Made by a program: the position numbers and the translations under genes. The notes beneath the pieces are model-generated. The model did not search any database. It was not told the origin of the DNA and was given only the letters and a program-made list of their open reading frames with translations. 40,447 nt of DNA. Origin: Calidifontimicrobium sp035325925. GTDB lineage: Bacteria; Pseudomonadota; Gammaproteobacteria; Burkholderiales; Burkholderiaceae_C. Shown piece after piece: positions 16,720-25,000 of the stretch (within the stretch, counting starts at the first letter, position 1; each line of letters opens with the position of its first letter). The stretch spans positions 1-40,447 of the forward strand of contig NZ_DAOKZA010000034.1 in assembly GCF_035325925.1 (NCBI RefSeq). The letters are read 5' to 3'.

Positions 16720-19257
16720 ATGAGCGCCGCCGGCAGCGTGCCGCTGCCCGCGTTGCTGGCCACGTTGGCCTGGCCCGAGTGGCGCCACCACCCGTGGCGC
16801 CAGGCGGCCGCGGTGCTGGCGGTGCTGCTCGGCGTCGCGCTGGCGTTCTCGGTGCATCTGATCAACGCGTCGGCGCTGTCGGAGTTCTCGGCGGCGGTGC
16901 GCGCCGCCAACGGCGAACCCGACCTGAGCCTGCGCGGCACGCAGCGCGAAGGCTTCGACGACGCGCTGTACGAGCGCGTGGCCGGCGCCGCCGGCGTTCG
17001 CGTGGCCAGCCCGGTGGTCGAGGCCGAGGCCCAGGCCCACGCCGCCGACGGCCGGCGCGTCGCCCTGAAGCTGGTCGGCGTCGACGCGCTGCGCGTCGCC
17101 GCGGTGGCACCGGGGCTGCTGCCACGCGTCGACGAAGGCAGCGAGCGCGGCGCCTTCCTCGCCCCCGATGCGGTGTTCGTCAACCCCGCCGCGCAGCAGC
17201 GCCTGGCGCTGGCCGCGGGCGACATGCTGGCGCTGCAGATCGGCCCGAGACGGGTTCAACTGCGCGTGGCGGGTAGCGTCGCCGCCGGCGGGCCGCCACT
17301 GGCGGTGCTCGACGTCGCCGCGGCGCAGCCGCTGCTGGGCTTCGACGCGCGCCTCAGTCGCATCGACCTGCGCCTCGAACCCGGCGTCGACACCGACGCG
17401 TGGCTGCGCGCGCTGACGCTGCCGCCGGGTGTCGCCGCCGTCCCGCCCGACGCGGCGGCGCAGCGCGTGTCGAACCTGTCGCGCGCGTACCGCGTGAACC
17501 TGACGGTGCTCGCGCTGGTGGCGCTGTTCGTCGGTGCGTTCCTGGTGTTCTCGGTGCTCGCGCTGTCGGTGGCGCAGCGCACGCCGCAGTTCGCGCTGCT
17601 CGGCGTGCTCGGGCTCGGCGCGGCCGAGCGCCGGCGGCTGGTGCTCGCCGAGTCGGCGCTGGTCGGTGCGCTCGGCGCCGCGCTCGGGTTGCTTGCCGGC
17701 ACCGCGCTGGCCGCGCTGGCGCTGCGCTGGCTGGCCGGCGATCTCGGCGGCGGCTACTTCCCCGGCATCGCGCCGGCGCTGCAGTTCTCGTGGTCGGCGG
17801 CGCTGGTGTTCGGTGCGCTCGGCGTCGCCGCCGCGCTGGCCGGCGGCTGGCTGCCGGCGTGGCAGGCCAGCGCGCTCGCGCCGGCGCAGGCGATCAAGGG
17901 GCTCGGCGGCGTCGCCGCGACTGCGGCGCACCCGGGCTGGGGCGCCGCGCTGCTCGTCGCCGGCGTGCTGCTCGCGCTGCTGCCGCCGTGGCGAGGGCTG
18001 CCGTTGGCCGCCTATGCGTCGGTCGCGGCGCTGCTGCTCGGCGGCATCGCCTGCGTGCCGGTGGCGGTCGGCGCGGTGCTGGCGCGCCGGCACCCCCGGC
18101 GCAACGCGCTGGCGCTGCTCGCGGTCGAGCGCGCGCGCCACGAGCGCCAGGCGGCGACGGTGGCGGTGGCCGGCGTCGTCGCCAGCCTGAGCCTGGCGGT
18201 GGCGCTGACGGTCATGGTGGCGAGCTTTCGCGACGGCGTCGCGCGCTGGCTCGACACCGTGCTGCCGGCCGACCTGTACGCGCGCACCGCCGCCACCAGC
18301 GCGGCGGCCGACACGGCGTTCCTCGAACCGGGATTCGTCGACGCGGTGGCCGCGCTGCCCGGCATCGCGCGGGCCGAGGCGACGAGGCTGCGCGCGCTGC
18401 AGCTCGACGTGCTGCGCCCGGCGGTGACGCTGATCGCGCGCCCGCTGCCCGACCCTGCGCAGGCGCTGCCGTTGGTCGACGCGCCGGCGGCGCCGCGAAC
18501 GGCCCTGCCCGGCGCATGGGTCAGCGAGGCGATGGTCGCACTGTACGCTGCCACCCCCGGCGCCACGCTGTCGCTGCCGATCGGTGCGGGAGGCGCCGCG
18601 GTGGACTTCGAGGTGCGCGGCGTGTGGCGCGACTACGCGCGCCAGTTCGGTGCGGTCACCATCGACGCCGCCGACTACCGCCGCGCCAGCGGCGACGCGC
18701 GGGTCAACGACCTCGCGCTGTGGCTGGCCGCCGGCGCGCGCGCCGACGCGGTGCAGGCCGCGGTGCGCGCGCTGGCCCCCGACGCCGCGGCGCTCGAGTT
18801 CGCGCAGCCCGGCGAGATCCGCGCCGTGTCGCTGCGCATCTTCGACCGCAGCTTCGCCGTCACCTACTACCTGCAGGCGGTGGCGATCGGCATCGGGCTG
18901 TTCGGCATCGCGGCGAGCTTCTCGGCACAGGTGCTGGCGCGACGGCGCGAGTTCGGGCTGCTGGTGCACCTGGGGCTGACGCGGCGGCAGATCGTCGGCG
19001 TGGTCGCCGGCGAGGGGCTGGCGTGGACCGCCGCCGGCGCGCTCGTCGGGCTGGCGCTGGGGCTGGCGGTGGCGGTGGTGCTTGTCAAGGTCGTGAACCC
19101 GCAGAGTTTTCACTGGACGATGGAACTGCTGCTGCCATGGGGCCGCCTGGCCTGGCTCGCCTGCGCCGTCGGCGTGGCCGGCGGCGTCACCGCGGCGTTG
19201 AGCGCGCGCGCCGCCGCCGGCCGCGACGCCGTGCTCGCGGTCAAGGAGGACTGGTGA
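16720..19257 (+). CDS. FtsX-like ABC permease with two MacB/FtsX domains
   Basis: Inner-membrane protein of 845 residues. An N-terminal helix (about residues 26-46, with VLLGVALAFSVHLI) is followed by a periplasmic MacB-like domain to about residue 260, then a block of hydrophobic helices with VFSVLALSVAQRTPQFALLGVLG, the FtsX hallmark where a helix is followed by an R-x-F/Q-ALL loop. A second copy at the C-terminus has FSAQVLARRREFGLLVHLGLTRRQI. The duplicated layout is typical of permeases of lipoprotein or surface-export systems of about 800 residues. The ATG at 16720 is preferred over the GTG at 16711. Its stop overlaps the next gene as GTGA, so the two are coupled. Confidence 0.9.
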   Translation: MSAAGSVPLPALLATLAWPEWRHHPWRQAAAVLAVLLGVALAFSVHLINASALSEFSAAVRAANGEPDLSLRGTQREGFDDALYERVAGAAGVRVASPVVEAEAQAHAADGRRVALKLVGVDALRVAAVAPGLLPRVDEGSERGAFLAPDAVFVNPAAQQRLALAAGDMLALQIGPRRVQLRVAGSVAAGGPPLAVLDVAAAQPLLGFDARLSRIDLRLEPGVDTDAWLRALTLPPGVAAVPPDAAAQRVSNLSRAYRVNLTVLALVALFVGAFLVFSVLALSVAQRTPQFALLGVLGLGAAERRRLVLAESALVGALGAALGLLAGTALAALALRWLAGDLGGGYFPGIAPALQFSWSAALVFGALGVAAALAGGWLPAWQASALAPAQAIKGLGGVAATAAHPGWGAALLVAGVLLALLPPWRGLPLAAYASVAALLLGGIACVPVAVGAVLARRHPRRNALALLAVERARHERQAATVAVAGVVASLSLAVALTVMVASFRDGVARWLDTVLPADLYARTAATSAAADTAFLEPGFVDAVAALPGIARAEATRLRALQLDVLRPAVTLIARPLPDPAQALPLVDAPAAPRTALPGAWVSEAMVALYAATPGATLSLPIGAGGAAVDFEVRGVWRDYARQFGAVTIDAADYRRASGDARVNDLALWLAAGARADAVQAAVRALAPDAAALEFAQPGEIRAVSLRIFDRSFAVTYYLQAVAIGIGLFGIAASFSAQVLARRREFGLLVHLGLTRRQIVGVVAGEGLAWTAAGALVGLALGLAVAVVLVKVVNPQSFHWTMELLLPWGRLAWLACAVGVAGGVTAALSARAAAGRDAVLAVKEDW

Positions 19258-20399
19258 CGACGCTGGTCGCGCGCCGCCGCCTGCTGCTCGCGCTGCCCGC
19301 GCTGGCCGCCGGCCGCGCCGCCGGCGCGCAGGTCGACGACACGGCGCCACGGGTCGTGCCGCGGCCGCTGCAGTTCCCGCGCGACTTCGGCGCGCACCCC
19401 GAGTTCCGCACCGAGTGGTGGTACGCCACCGGATGGTTGCACGCCGACGACGCGGCAGATCGCGCCGGCGCGCCGACGTTCGGCTTTCAGCTGACGTTCT
19501 TCCGCTCGCGCGCCGCGCACGCCGGCGCCTGGGCGGACAACCGCAGCCGCTTCGCGCCGCGCCAGCTGCTGTTCGCGCATGCCGCGCTGACCGACCTGCG
19601 CGAAGGCCGGCTGCGGCACGCGCAGCGCATCGCGCGCTGGTCGGGCGATGCGCAGGCCGCGACGGCCGCCGCCGCGCTCGGCGACACGCGCGTGCACCTC
19701 GGCGACTGGCGCTTCGCGCGCGACGGGGCGCCCGAGCGCAGCCGTTACGTCGCGCGACTCGGCGACGCCGACGCCGGCTTCGCGTACGAGCTCGAGCTCG
19801 CGACCACCCAGCCGCTGCTGCTGCAGGGCGACGCCGGCTTCAGCCGCAAGGGCCCCGAGCCGTCACAGGCCAGCCACTACTACAGCCAGCCGCATCTCTC
19901 GGTGCGCGGGCGGCTGCATCTGGGCTCGGCGTCGACCGAGGTGCGCGGGCGCGCCTGGCTCGACCACGAGTGGAGCGAGACGCTGCTGCACCCCGAGGCC
20001 GTCGGCTGGGACTGGATCGGCATGAACCTCGACGACGGCGGCGCACTGACCGCGTTCCGGCTGCGCCGTGCCGACGGCAGCACGGTGTGGGCCGGTGGCA
20101 GCTACCGCGCTGCCGGGGGCGCAGTTCGCAGCTTCGACGCCGGCGCGGTGCACTTCGCACCCGGGCGGCGCTGGGCCAGCGCGGCCACGCGCGCGAGCTA
20201 TCCGGTGCAGTGGCGCATCGACACGCCGGCCGGGCGCTTCCAGGTCGAGGCGCTGCTCGACGCGCAGGAGCTCGACAGCCGGGGCTCGACCGGTGCGGTG
20301 TACTGGGAGGGTCTGAGCGAGTTGCGCGACGCGGGCGGCCGCCGCGTCGGCGCCGGCTACCTCGAGATGACCGGCTACGCGGCGCCGCTGCGGCTGTGA
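19254..20399 (+). CDS. Secreted lipocalin-like CrtC/AttH-family protein
   Basis: Protein of 381 residues. The N-terminus MTTLVARRRLLLALPALAAGRAAGAQ looks like a signal peptide with a twin-arginine-like RRR before the hydrophobic core. The mature part opens with FPRDFGAHPEFRTEWWYATGWL, the EWWY motif of the CrtC/AttH (lipocalin-9) fold, and continues with FGFQLTFFR and HYYSQPHLSVRG, WLDHEWS, and the final YLEMTGY. In related operons this protein is delivered to the periplasm or outer membrane with a LolD-FtsX pair. The GTG at 19254 follows AAGGAGGA by three bases. Carotenoid hydratase activity cannot be claimed because no carotenoid genes are nearby. Confidence 0.9.
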   Translation: MTTLVARRRLLLALPALAAGRAAGAQVDDTAPRVVPRPLQFPRDFGAHPEFRTEWWYATGWLHADDAADRAGAPTFGFQLTFFRSRAAHAGAWADNRSRFAPRQLLFAHAALTDLREGRLRHAQRIARWSGDAQAATAAAALGDTRVHLGDWRFARDGAPERSRYVARLGDADAGFAYELELATTQPLLLQGDAGFSRKGPEPSQASHYYSQPHLSVRGRLHLGSASTEVRGRAWLDHEWSETLLHPEAVGWDWIGMNLDDGGALTAFRLRRADGSTVWAGGSYRAAGGAVRSFDAGAVHFAPGRRWASAATRASYPVQWRIDTPAGRFQVEALLDAQELDSRGSTGAVYWEGLSELRDAGGRRVGAGYLEMTGYAAPLRL

Positions 20400-20414
20400 G
20401 TCCTTGACCCCGCG

Positions 20415-21245
20415 CTACACGGGTCCGGCCGGGCGGCGATCACCCACCGACGAGTCGGCAGGCGCGCGCCCGTAGGGCGCCGGCGCGCAGCGCACGCAGT
20501 TGCGCCCGGCCTGCTTGGCGGCGTACAGCGCGACGTCGGCGTCGTGCACCAGCGCGTCGAGCGAGGCGTGCGTGTGGTTCGCCGCCGCGACGCCGACCGA
20601 CACCGTGACCTTCAGCAGCTCGTCGTGCCAGTCGACGCGCAGGTCGCCCACGTGCACGCGGATGCGTTCGGCCACGTCGAGCGCGCCGAGCGGGTCGGTG
20701 TGCGGCAGGAACACGACCAGCTCGTCGCCGCCGAAACGCGCCGGCAGGTCGGCCTGGCGCAGCGCCTGGGCGACCACGCGCGCAACCTCGCGCAGCACGT
20801 GGTCGCCGGCGACGTGGCCGTGGCTGTCGTTGACGGCCTTGAAGTCGTCGACGTCGACGAGCAGCAGCGCCGCGTCGGTGTCGTAGCGGCGGCACTGCGC
20901 CCACACGCGGCCCGCCCCGGCGGTGAAGTGGCGCCGGTTCGGCAGCCCGGTGAGCTCGTCGCAGGTGGCGGCCACCGCCAGCCGCCGCCGTGCCAGCTCG
21001 AGCCGGTACGCCAGGTGCACGATCACTCCGCCGGCCACCGGCGCCGTCAGCAGCACGCAGGTCGCGGCGACGGTCACCGCCAGCCCCACGTCGCCGCCGC
21101 CCAGCGCGACCAGCGCCGCCGCCAGCGACACCGTCGCGGCAAGGACCAGCGCGGTGAGCAGCGCCGTCGCCCGCCACGGGCCCAGGCGCACGACGACGCG
21201 GCCCAGTCGGGGCAGCCAGGACGGGTCGTTCGGGGAGTCGGTCAT
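20415..21245 (-). CDS. Membrane-bound GGDEF protein, putative diguanylate cyclase
   Basis: Protein of 276 residues. Two hydrophobic segments at about residues 25-50 and 53-78 anchor it, followed by a GGDEF domain from about 95 with CDELTGLPNRRHF, DVDDFKAVNDSHGHVAGD and the active-site loop FGGDEL at 172-176. The usual fifth residue F is L; the G-G-D-E residues that bind GTP and metal are present. An RxxD inhibitory site lies five residues upstream (R163-D166), so feedback by cyclic di-GMP is possible. The ATG at 21245 gives the shortest plausible N-terminus; upstream in-frame codons are Arg-rich and look non-coding. It is convergent with the CrtC-like gene (15 bases) and divergent from the ABC exporter gene. 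Confidence 0.9.
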   Translation of the reverse strand: MTDSPNDPSWLPRLGRVVVRLGPWRATALLTALVLAATVSLAAALVALGGGDVGLAVTVAATCVLLTAPVAGGVIVHLAYRLELARRRLAVAATCDELTGLPNRRHFTAGAGRVWAQCRRYDTDAALLLVDVDDFKAVNDSHGHVAGDHVLREVARVVAQALRQADLPARFGGDELVVFLPHTDPLGALDVAERIRVHVGDLRVDWHDELLKVTVSVGVAAANHTHASLDALVHDADVALYAAKQAGRNCVRCAPAPYGRAPADSSVGDRRPAGPV

Positions 21246-21407
21246 CGCAGCCGCCGGGCGGCCGATGCCGCGCGACTCACGGATTCGACCACAAAGCCGC
21301 GCTCGCCACGAGGACCGATGCCGCACAACCCCCGCGGTCGAGCGGGACGCGCCGTTCGTCGACACGCCGCGCACCGCGGCGCGACGCGGCCCGCCCCGAG
21401 CGCCGCC

Positions 21408-21413
21408 TACACT
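21408..21413 (+). promoter_or_regulatory. Possible -10 element of the ABC exporter gene
   Basis: TACACT ends eight bases before the ATG at 21422, with only C/G between and no Shine-Dalgarno sequence. This is the same layout as at ppsR, the MFS gene and the ECF sigma gene. The -35 is not evident. Confidence 0.35.
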
Positions 21414-21421
21414 GCGCCCCC

Positions 21422-23248
21422 ATGAATGCCACGACCCGGCGCGCGCGGCGCGGGCCCGCCGCCGCCGACGACGCGCCACCGGCGCAGCGGGTGCGCTCGC
21501 TGTCGGGACTGCTGCCGTTCCTGCGCCCCTACCGCGGGCGCATCGCGCTGGCGCTGCTGTTCCTGCTGCTGGCCGCCGGCACCACGCTGCTGTTCCCGCT
21601 GGCGCTGAAGTCGCTGATCGACGAGGGCCTGGTGCGCGCCGACCCGGGCGAGCAGCTGATGGCGCTGCGCGGTCACTTCCTCGCGCTGTTCGCGGTCGGC
21701 GCCGCGCTGGGGTTGCTCTCGGGTGCGCGCTTCTACATGGTCACCTGGCTCGGCGAGCGGGTCACCGCCGACCTGCGCAACGCGGTGTACCGCCACGTCG
21801 TGCAGCAGAGCCCCGAGTTCTTCGAGACCACCCAGACCGGCGAGGTGCTCAGCCGCCTGACCACCGACACCACGCTGGTGCAGACCGTGGTCGGCTCGAG
21901 CCTGAGCCTGGGGTTGCGCAACGCGGTGATGGGTGCCGGCGCGCTGGCGATGCTGGTCGTCACCAACCCCTGGGTGATGTCGCAGGTGCTCGGCATCCTG
22001 GTGCTCGTCGTGCTGCCCAGCCTGTACTTCGGGCGGCGCGTGCGCAAGCTCAGCCGCGCCAGCCAGGACCGCGTGGCCGACACCAGCGCGATCGCCGCCG
22101 AGGTGCTCAACGCGATCCCGGTGGTGCAGAGCCACACGCAGGAGCAGCGCGAGGCCGAGCGCTTCGACCGCGCCACCGAGGCCGCGTTCGACACCGCGCG
22201 GAGGCGCACGCGGGTGCGCGCGCTGCTCGTCGCGTTCATGATCAGCGCCACCTTCGGCGCGCTGCTGTGGGGCCTGTACCAGGGCACGCAGGCGGTGATG
22301 GCCGGGCGCATCAGCGCCGGCCACCTAGGGCAGACGGTGGTGTTCGTGATCATCCTCGTCGGCTCGGTGGCGGTGCTGTCCGAGGTCTACGGCGACCTGC
22401 TGCGCGCCGCCGGCGCCACCGAGCGGCTGATGGAGCTGCTGGCCGCGCGCTCGCCGGTGGCCGACCCGCCGCAGCCGGTGGCGCTGCCGCCGGCACGCGG
22501 CGGCTCGGCGGTGACACTGCGCGGCGTGACCTTCCACTACCCGTCGCGCCCGCAGCACGCGGCGCTGGCCGACATCGACCTCGACGTGCGCCCCGGCGAG
22601 ACGGTGGCGCTGGTCGGCCCCAGCGGTGCCGGCAAGACCACGCTGTTCCACCTGCTGCTGCGCTTCTACGACACGCAGCGCGGCACGGTGGCCATCGACG
22701 GCGTGCCGGTCGACCGCATCCCGCTCGCCGCGCTGCGCCGGCGCATCGGCATCGTGCCGCAGGACAGCACGGTCTTCAGCGCCGACGCGATGGACAACAT
22801 CCGCTACGGCCGCCCCGACGCCGGCGACGACGAGGTGATCGCGGCCGCGAAGGCGGCGTTCGCGCACGACTTCATCGTCGCGCTGCCGCAGGGCTACCGC
22901 ACCTTCCTCGGCGAGCGCGGCGTGCGCCTGTCGGGCGGGCAGCGCCAGCGCATCAGCATCGCGCGCGCGATGCTGAAGAACCCGCCGCTGCTGCTGCTCG
23001 ACGAGGCCACCAGCGCGCTCGACGCCGAGAGCGAGCGCATGGTGCAGGCCGCGCTCGAGGCGGCGATGGCCGACCGCACGACGCTGGTCATCGCGCACCG
23101 GCTGGCCACGGTGCAGCGCGCCGACCGCATCGTCGTGCTCGACGCCGGGCGCATCGTCGACACCGGCACGCACGCCGAGCTGGTGGCGCGCGGCGGGCTG
23201 TACGCGCGGCTCGCGGCGATGCAGTTCGGCCTCGAGCCGGGCGGCTGA
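21422..23248 (+). CDS. ABC exporter half-transporter, MsbA-related
   Basis: Fused permease-ATPase of 608 residues that works as a homodimer in the inner membrane. The transmembrane domain has six hydrophobic helices (about residues 38-330), with the coupling helices seen in ETTQTGEVLSRLTTDT. The ATPase carries Walker A GPSGAGKTT, Q-loop VPQDSTVF, signature VRLSGGQRQRISIARAML, Walker B LLLLDEATSALDAESE and H-loop VIAHRLATV. It matches the MsbA-related family rather than MsbA itself, since no lpxK or waa gene is adjacent. The substrate is unknown, possibly a lipid or drug. It is divergent from the GGDEF gene with a 176-base spacer. Confidence 0.92.
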   Translation: MNATTRRARRGPAAADDAPPAQRVRSLSGLLPFLRPYRGRIALALLFLLLAAGTTLLFPLALKSLIDEGLVRADPGEQLMALRGHFLALFAVGAALGLLSGARFYMVTWLGERVTADLRNAVYRHVVQQSPEFFETTQTGEVLSRLTTDTTLVQTVVGSSLSLGLRNAVMGAGALAMLVVTNPWVMSQVLGILVLVVLPSLYFGRRVRKLSRASQDRVADTSAIAAEVLNAIPVVQSHTQEQREAERFDRATEAAFDTARRRTRVRALLVAFMISATFGALLWGLYQGTQAVMAGRISAGHLGQTVVFVIILVGSVAVLSEVYGDLLRAAGATERLMELLAARSPVADPPQPVALPPARGGSAVTLRGVTFHYPSRPQHAALADIDLDVRPGETVALVGPSGAGKTTLFHLLLRFYDTQRGTVAIDGVPVDRIPLAALRRRIGIVPQDSTVFSADAMDNIRYGRPDAGDDEVIAAAKAAFAHDFIVALPQGYRTFLGERGVRLSGGQRQRISIARAMLKNPPLLLLDEATSALDAESERMVQAALEAAMADRTTLVIAHRLATVQRADRIVVLDAGRIVDTGTHAELVARGGLYARLAAMQFGLEPGG

Positions 23249-23306
23249 GGCCGCGGCGCCGCGGCCTGTCGGACGCGGCCTACGCGGCGTCGCCGCGGCG
23301 TCCGAC
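23249..23306 (+). terminator. Nested GC palindromes after the ABC exporter gene
   Basis: An 18-base perfect palindrome (GGCCGCGGCGCCGCGGCC, 23249-23266) follows the stop directly. A second inverted repeat pairs GTCGGACGC (23268-23276) with GCGTCCGAC (23298-23306). Neither is followed by a T-run, so termination may be Rho-dependent or the stems may protect the mRNA end. Confidence 0.4.
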
Positions 23307-23387
23307 ACGGGGCGCCCCGGCGGCATCGTACGATGCGCGCATGGCGGCCGGGGAGCCGCCCGCGTCCAACCCCCGAGGAGTCCGAAC

Positions 23388-24053
23388 ATGACACGTCACC
23401 CCGCCACGCCCCTCGTCGCCGCCGCCGCCGCTGCCGTGCTGCTGCTGGCCAGCGGCTGCGAGTCGATGAGCGAACGCCAGCGCGGCACCGCCACCGGCGC
23501 CGGCATCGGCGCGATCGCCGGCGCCGTGATCGGCTCGGCCACCGGCGGCAAGGCCGGCACCGGCGCCGCGGTCGGCGCCGCGGTCGGTGCGGTGGCCGGC
23601 AACCTGTGGTCCAAGCGCATGGAGGACAAGCGCCGCGAAATGGAGCGCGCCACCGCCGGCACCGGCGTCGAGGTCGTGCGCACCGACGACAACCAGCTCA
23701 AGCTCGAGGTGCCCAGCGACATCTCGTTCGCGGTCAACAGCGCCGCCATCGAGCCGCGCCTGCGCCCGGTGCTCGACGCGTTCGCCGGCGGTCTGGGCAG
23801 CGAGCCGCAGATGCGCGTGCGCGTGGTCGGCCACACCGACAACACCGGCAGCGACGCGATCAACGACCCGCTGTCGCTGCGCCGCGCCGAGAGCGTGCGC
23901 GACTACCTGAGCGACCGCGGCGTGGCCGCCAGCCGCATCGAGGTGTCGGGCCGCGGCTCGCGCGAGCCGGTGGCGACCAACGACACCCCCGAGGGCCGCG
24001 CGAAGAACCGCCGCGTCGAGATCTTCCTTCGCGACATGCAGACCGCCGGCTGA
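23388..24053 (+). CDS. OmpA-family lipoprotein with glycine-zipper segment
   Basis: Outer-membrane lipoprotein of 221 residues. The signal peptide ends in the lipobox LASG|C, so the lipidated Cys is residue 24. Residues about 33-75 form a glycine-zipper region (TGAGIGAIAGAVIGSATGGKAGTGAAVGAAVGAVAG, given here by position), and the OmpA domain starts near residue 100 with FAVNSAAIEPRLRPVLDAF and the peptidoglycan-binding VVGHTDNTGSD and LSLRRAESVRDYL, ending NRRVEIFL. This matches YiaD/YfiB-type proteins. The ATG at 23388 has AGGAG seven bases upstream. It likely links peptidoglycan to the outer membrane. It is a monocistronic gene on available evidence. Confidence 0.92.
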   Translation: MTRHPATPLVAAAAAAVLLLASGCESMSERQRGTATGAGIGAIAGAVIGSATGGKAGTGAAVGAAVGAVAGNLWSKRMEDKRREMERATAGTGVEVVRTDDNQLKLEVPSDISFAVNSAAIEPRLRPVLDAFAGGLGSEPQMRVRVVGHTDNTGSDAINDPLSLRRAESVRDYLSDRGVAASRIEVSGRGSREPVATNDTPEGRAKNRRVEIFLRDMQTAG

Positions 24054-24057
24054 CGAT

Positions 24058-24081
24058 GCGCCGGCGCCGCGGGGCCGGCGC
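24058..24081 (+). terminator. GC hairpin after the OmpA-like gene
   Basis: GCGCCGGC (24058-24065) and GCCGGCGC (24074-24081) form a perfect 8-bp stem with an 8-base loop, four bases after the stop. No T-run follows, so it is only a weak candidate terminator. Confidence 0.4.
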
Positions 24082-24165
24082 GACGCGCGTGGCATCATCG
24101 CGACCTTCCCGCGGCGCCCGGCGCGCCGCGTCCCGACGCCTTCGCTGCCGCCCTTTGCCGTGTCG

Positions 24166-24987
24166 ATGCCCACCGCCGTCGAGCGTCCCGTGCGCTCGCA
24201 GTACGAAGACTTCGTGCGCCACGTCTACACGCGCGGCGTGGCCAAGGCCGACCGCACCGGCACCGGCACGCGCAGCGTGTTCGGCCACCAGATGCGTTTC
24301 GACCTGGCCGAGGGCTTCCCGCTGGTGACCACCAAGAAGGTCCACCTGAAGAGCATCGTGCTCGAGTTGCTGTGGTTCCTGCGCGGCGACTCGAACGTGC
24401 GCTGGCTGCAGGAGCGCGGCTGCACGATCTGGGACGAATGGGCGCGCCCCGACGGCGAGTTGGGGCCGGTGTACGGTGTGCAGTGGCGCAGCTGGCCCAC
24501 GCCCGACGGCGGCCACGTCGACCAGATCGAGCAGGTGGTGCGGCAGCTCAAGACCGACCCCGACAGCCGCCGCATCATCGTCAGCGCGTGGAACGTGGCC
24601 GACCTGCCGAAGATGGCGCTGGCGCCCTGCCACGCGTTCTTCCAGTTCTACGTGGCCGGGGGCCGGCTGAGCTGCCAGCTGTACCAGCGCAGCGCCGACG
24701 TCTTCCTCGGTGTGCCGTTCAACATCGCCAGCTACGCGCTGCTGACGCTGATGCTTGCGCAGCAATGCGACCTGCAGCCCGGCGAGTTCATCTGGACCGG
24801 CGGCGACTGCCACATCTACAGCAACCACTTCGAGCAGGTCGAGACGCAGCTGGCGCGCGCGCCGCACCCGTACCCGGTGATGCGGCTGCGGCGCCGTCCG
24901 CCGTCGATCTTCGACTACGACCTCGACGACTTCGAGCTGCTCGACTACCGCCACCATCCGGCGATCAAGGCGCCGGTCGCGGTCTGA
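24166..24987 (+). CDS. thyA: Thymidylate synthase
   Basis: Enzyme of 273 residues that methylates dUMP to dTMP using 5,10-methylene-THF and releases dihydrofolate. The motifs are complete: RTGTGTRSVFGHQMRF and FPLVTTKKVHLKSIV, the dUMP-binding RRIIVSAWN, the catalytic Cys155 in LAPCHAFFQFYV, LSCQLYQRSADVFLGVPFNIASYALL, and GDCHIYSNH. The length is slightly above E. coli ThyA (264). I chose the ATG at 24166; a GTG six bases earlier (24160) is an alternative, and neither has a clear Shine-Dalgarno sequence. It leads a cluster with the EamA gene and folA, whose product recycles the dihydrofolate it makes. Confidence 0.97.
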   Translation: MPTAVERPVRSQYEDFVRHVYTRGVAKADRTGTGTRSVFGHQMRFDLAEGFPLVTTKKVHLKSIVLELLWFLRGDSNVRWLQERGCTIWDEWARPDGELGPVYGVQWRSWPTPDGGHVDQIEQVVRQLKTDPDSRRIIVSAWNVADLPKMALAPCHAFFQFYVAGGRLSCQLYQRSADVFLGVPFNIASYALLTLMLAQQCDLQPGEFIWTGGDCHIYSNHFEQVETQLARAPHPYPVMRLRRRPPSIFDYDLDDFELLDYRHHPAIKAPVAV

Positions 24988-25000
24988 ACGCGTTGCCGAC

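Noticed and set aside
16585..19350. 921-codon minus-strand frame opposite the FtsX permease gene
   Set aside because: The plus frame has clear membrane helices and FtsX motifs. The minus frame is His/Arg/Gln-rich, as expected of an antisense shadow in high-GC DNA.
19254..20399. Carotenoid 1,2-hydratase (CrtC) as a literal function
   Set aside because: Only the fold is shared. No carotenoid genes are nearby and the LolD-FtsX context fits an envelope-transport partner better.
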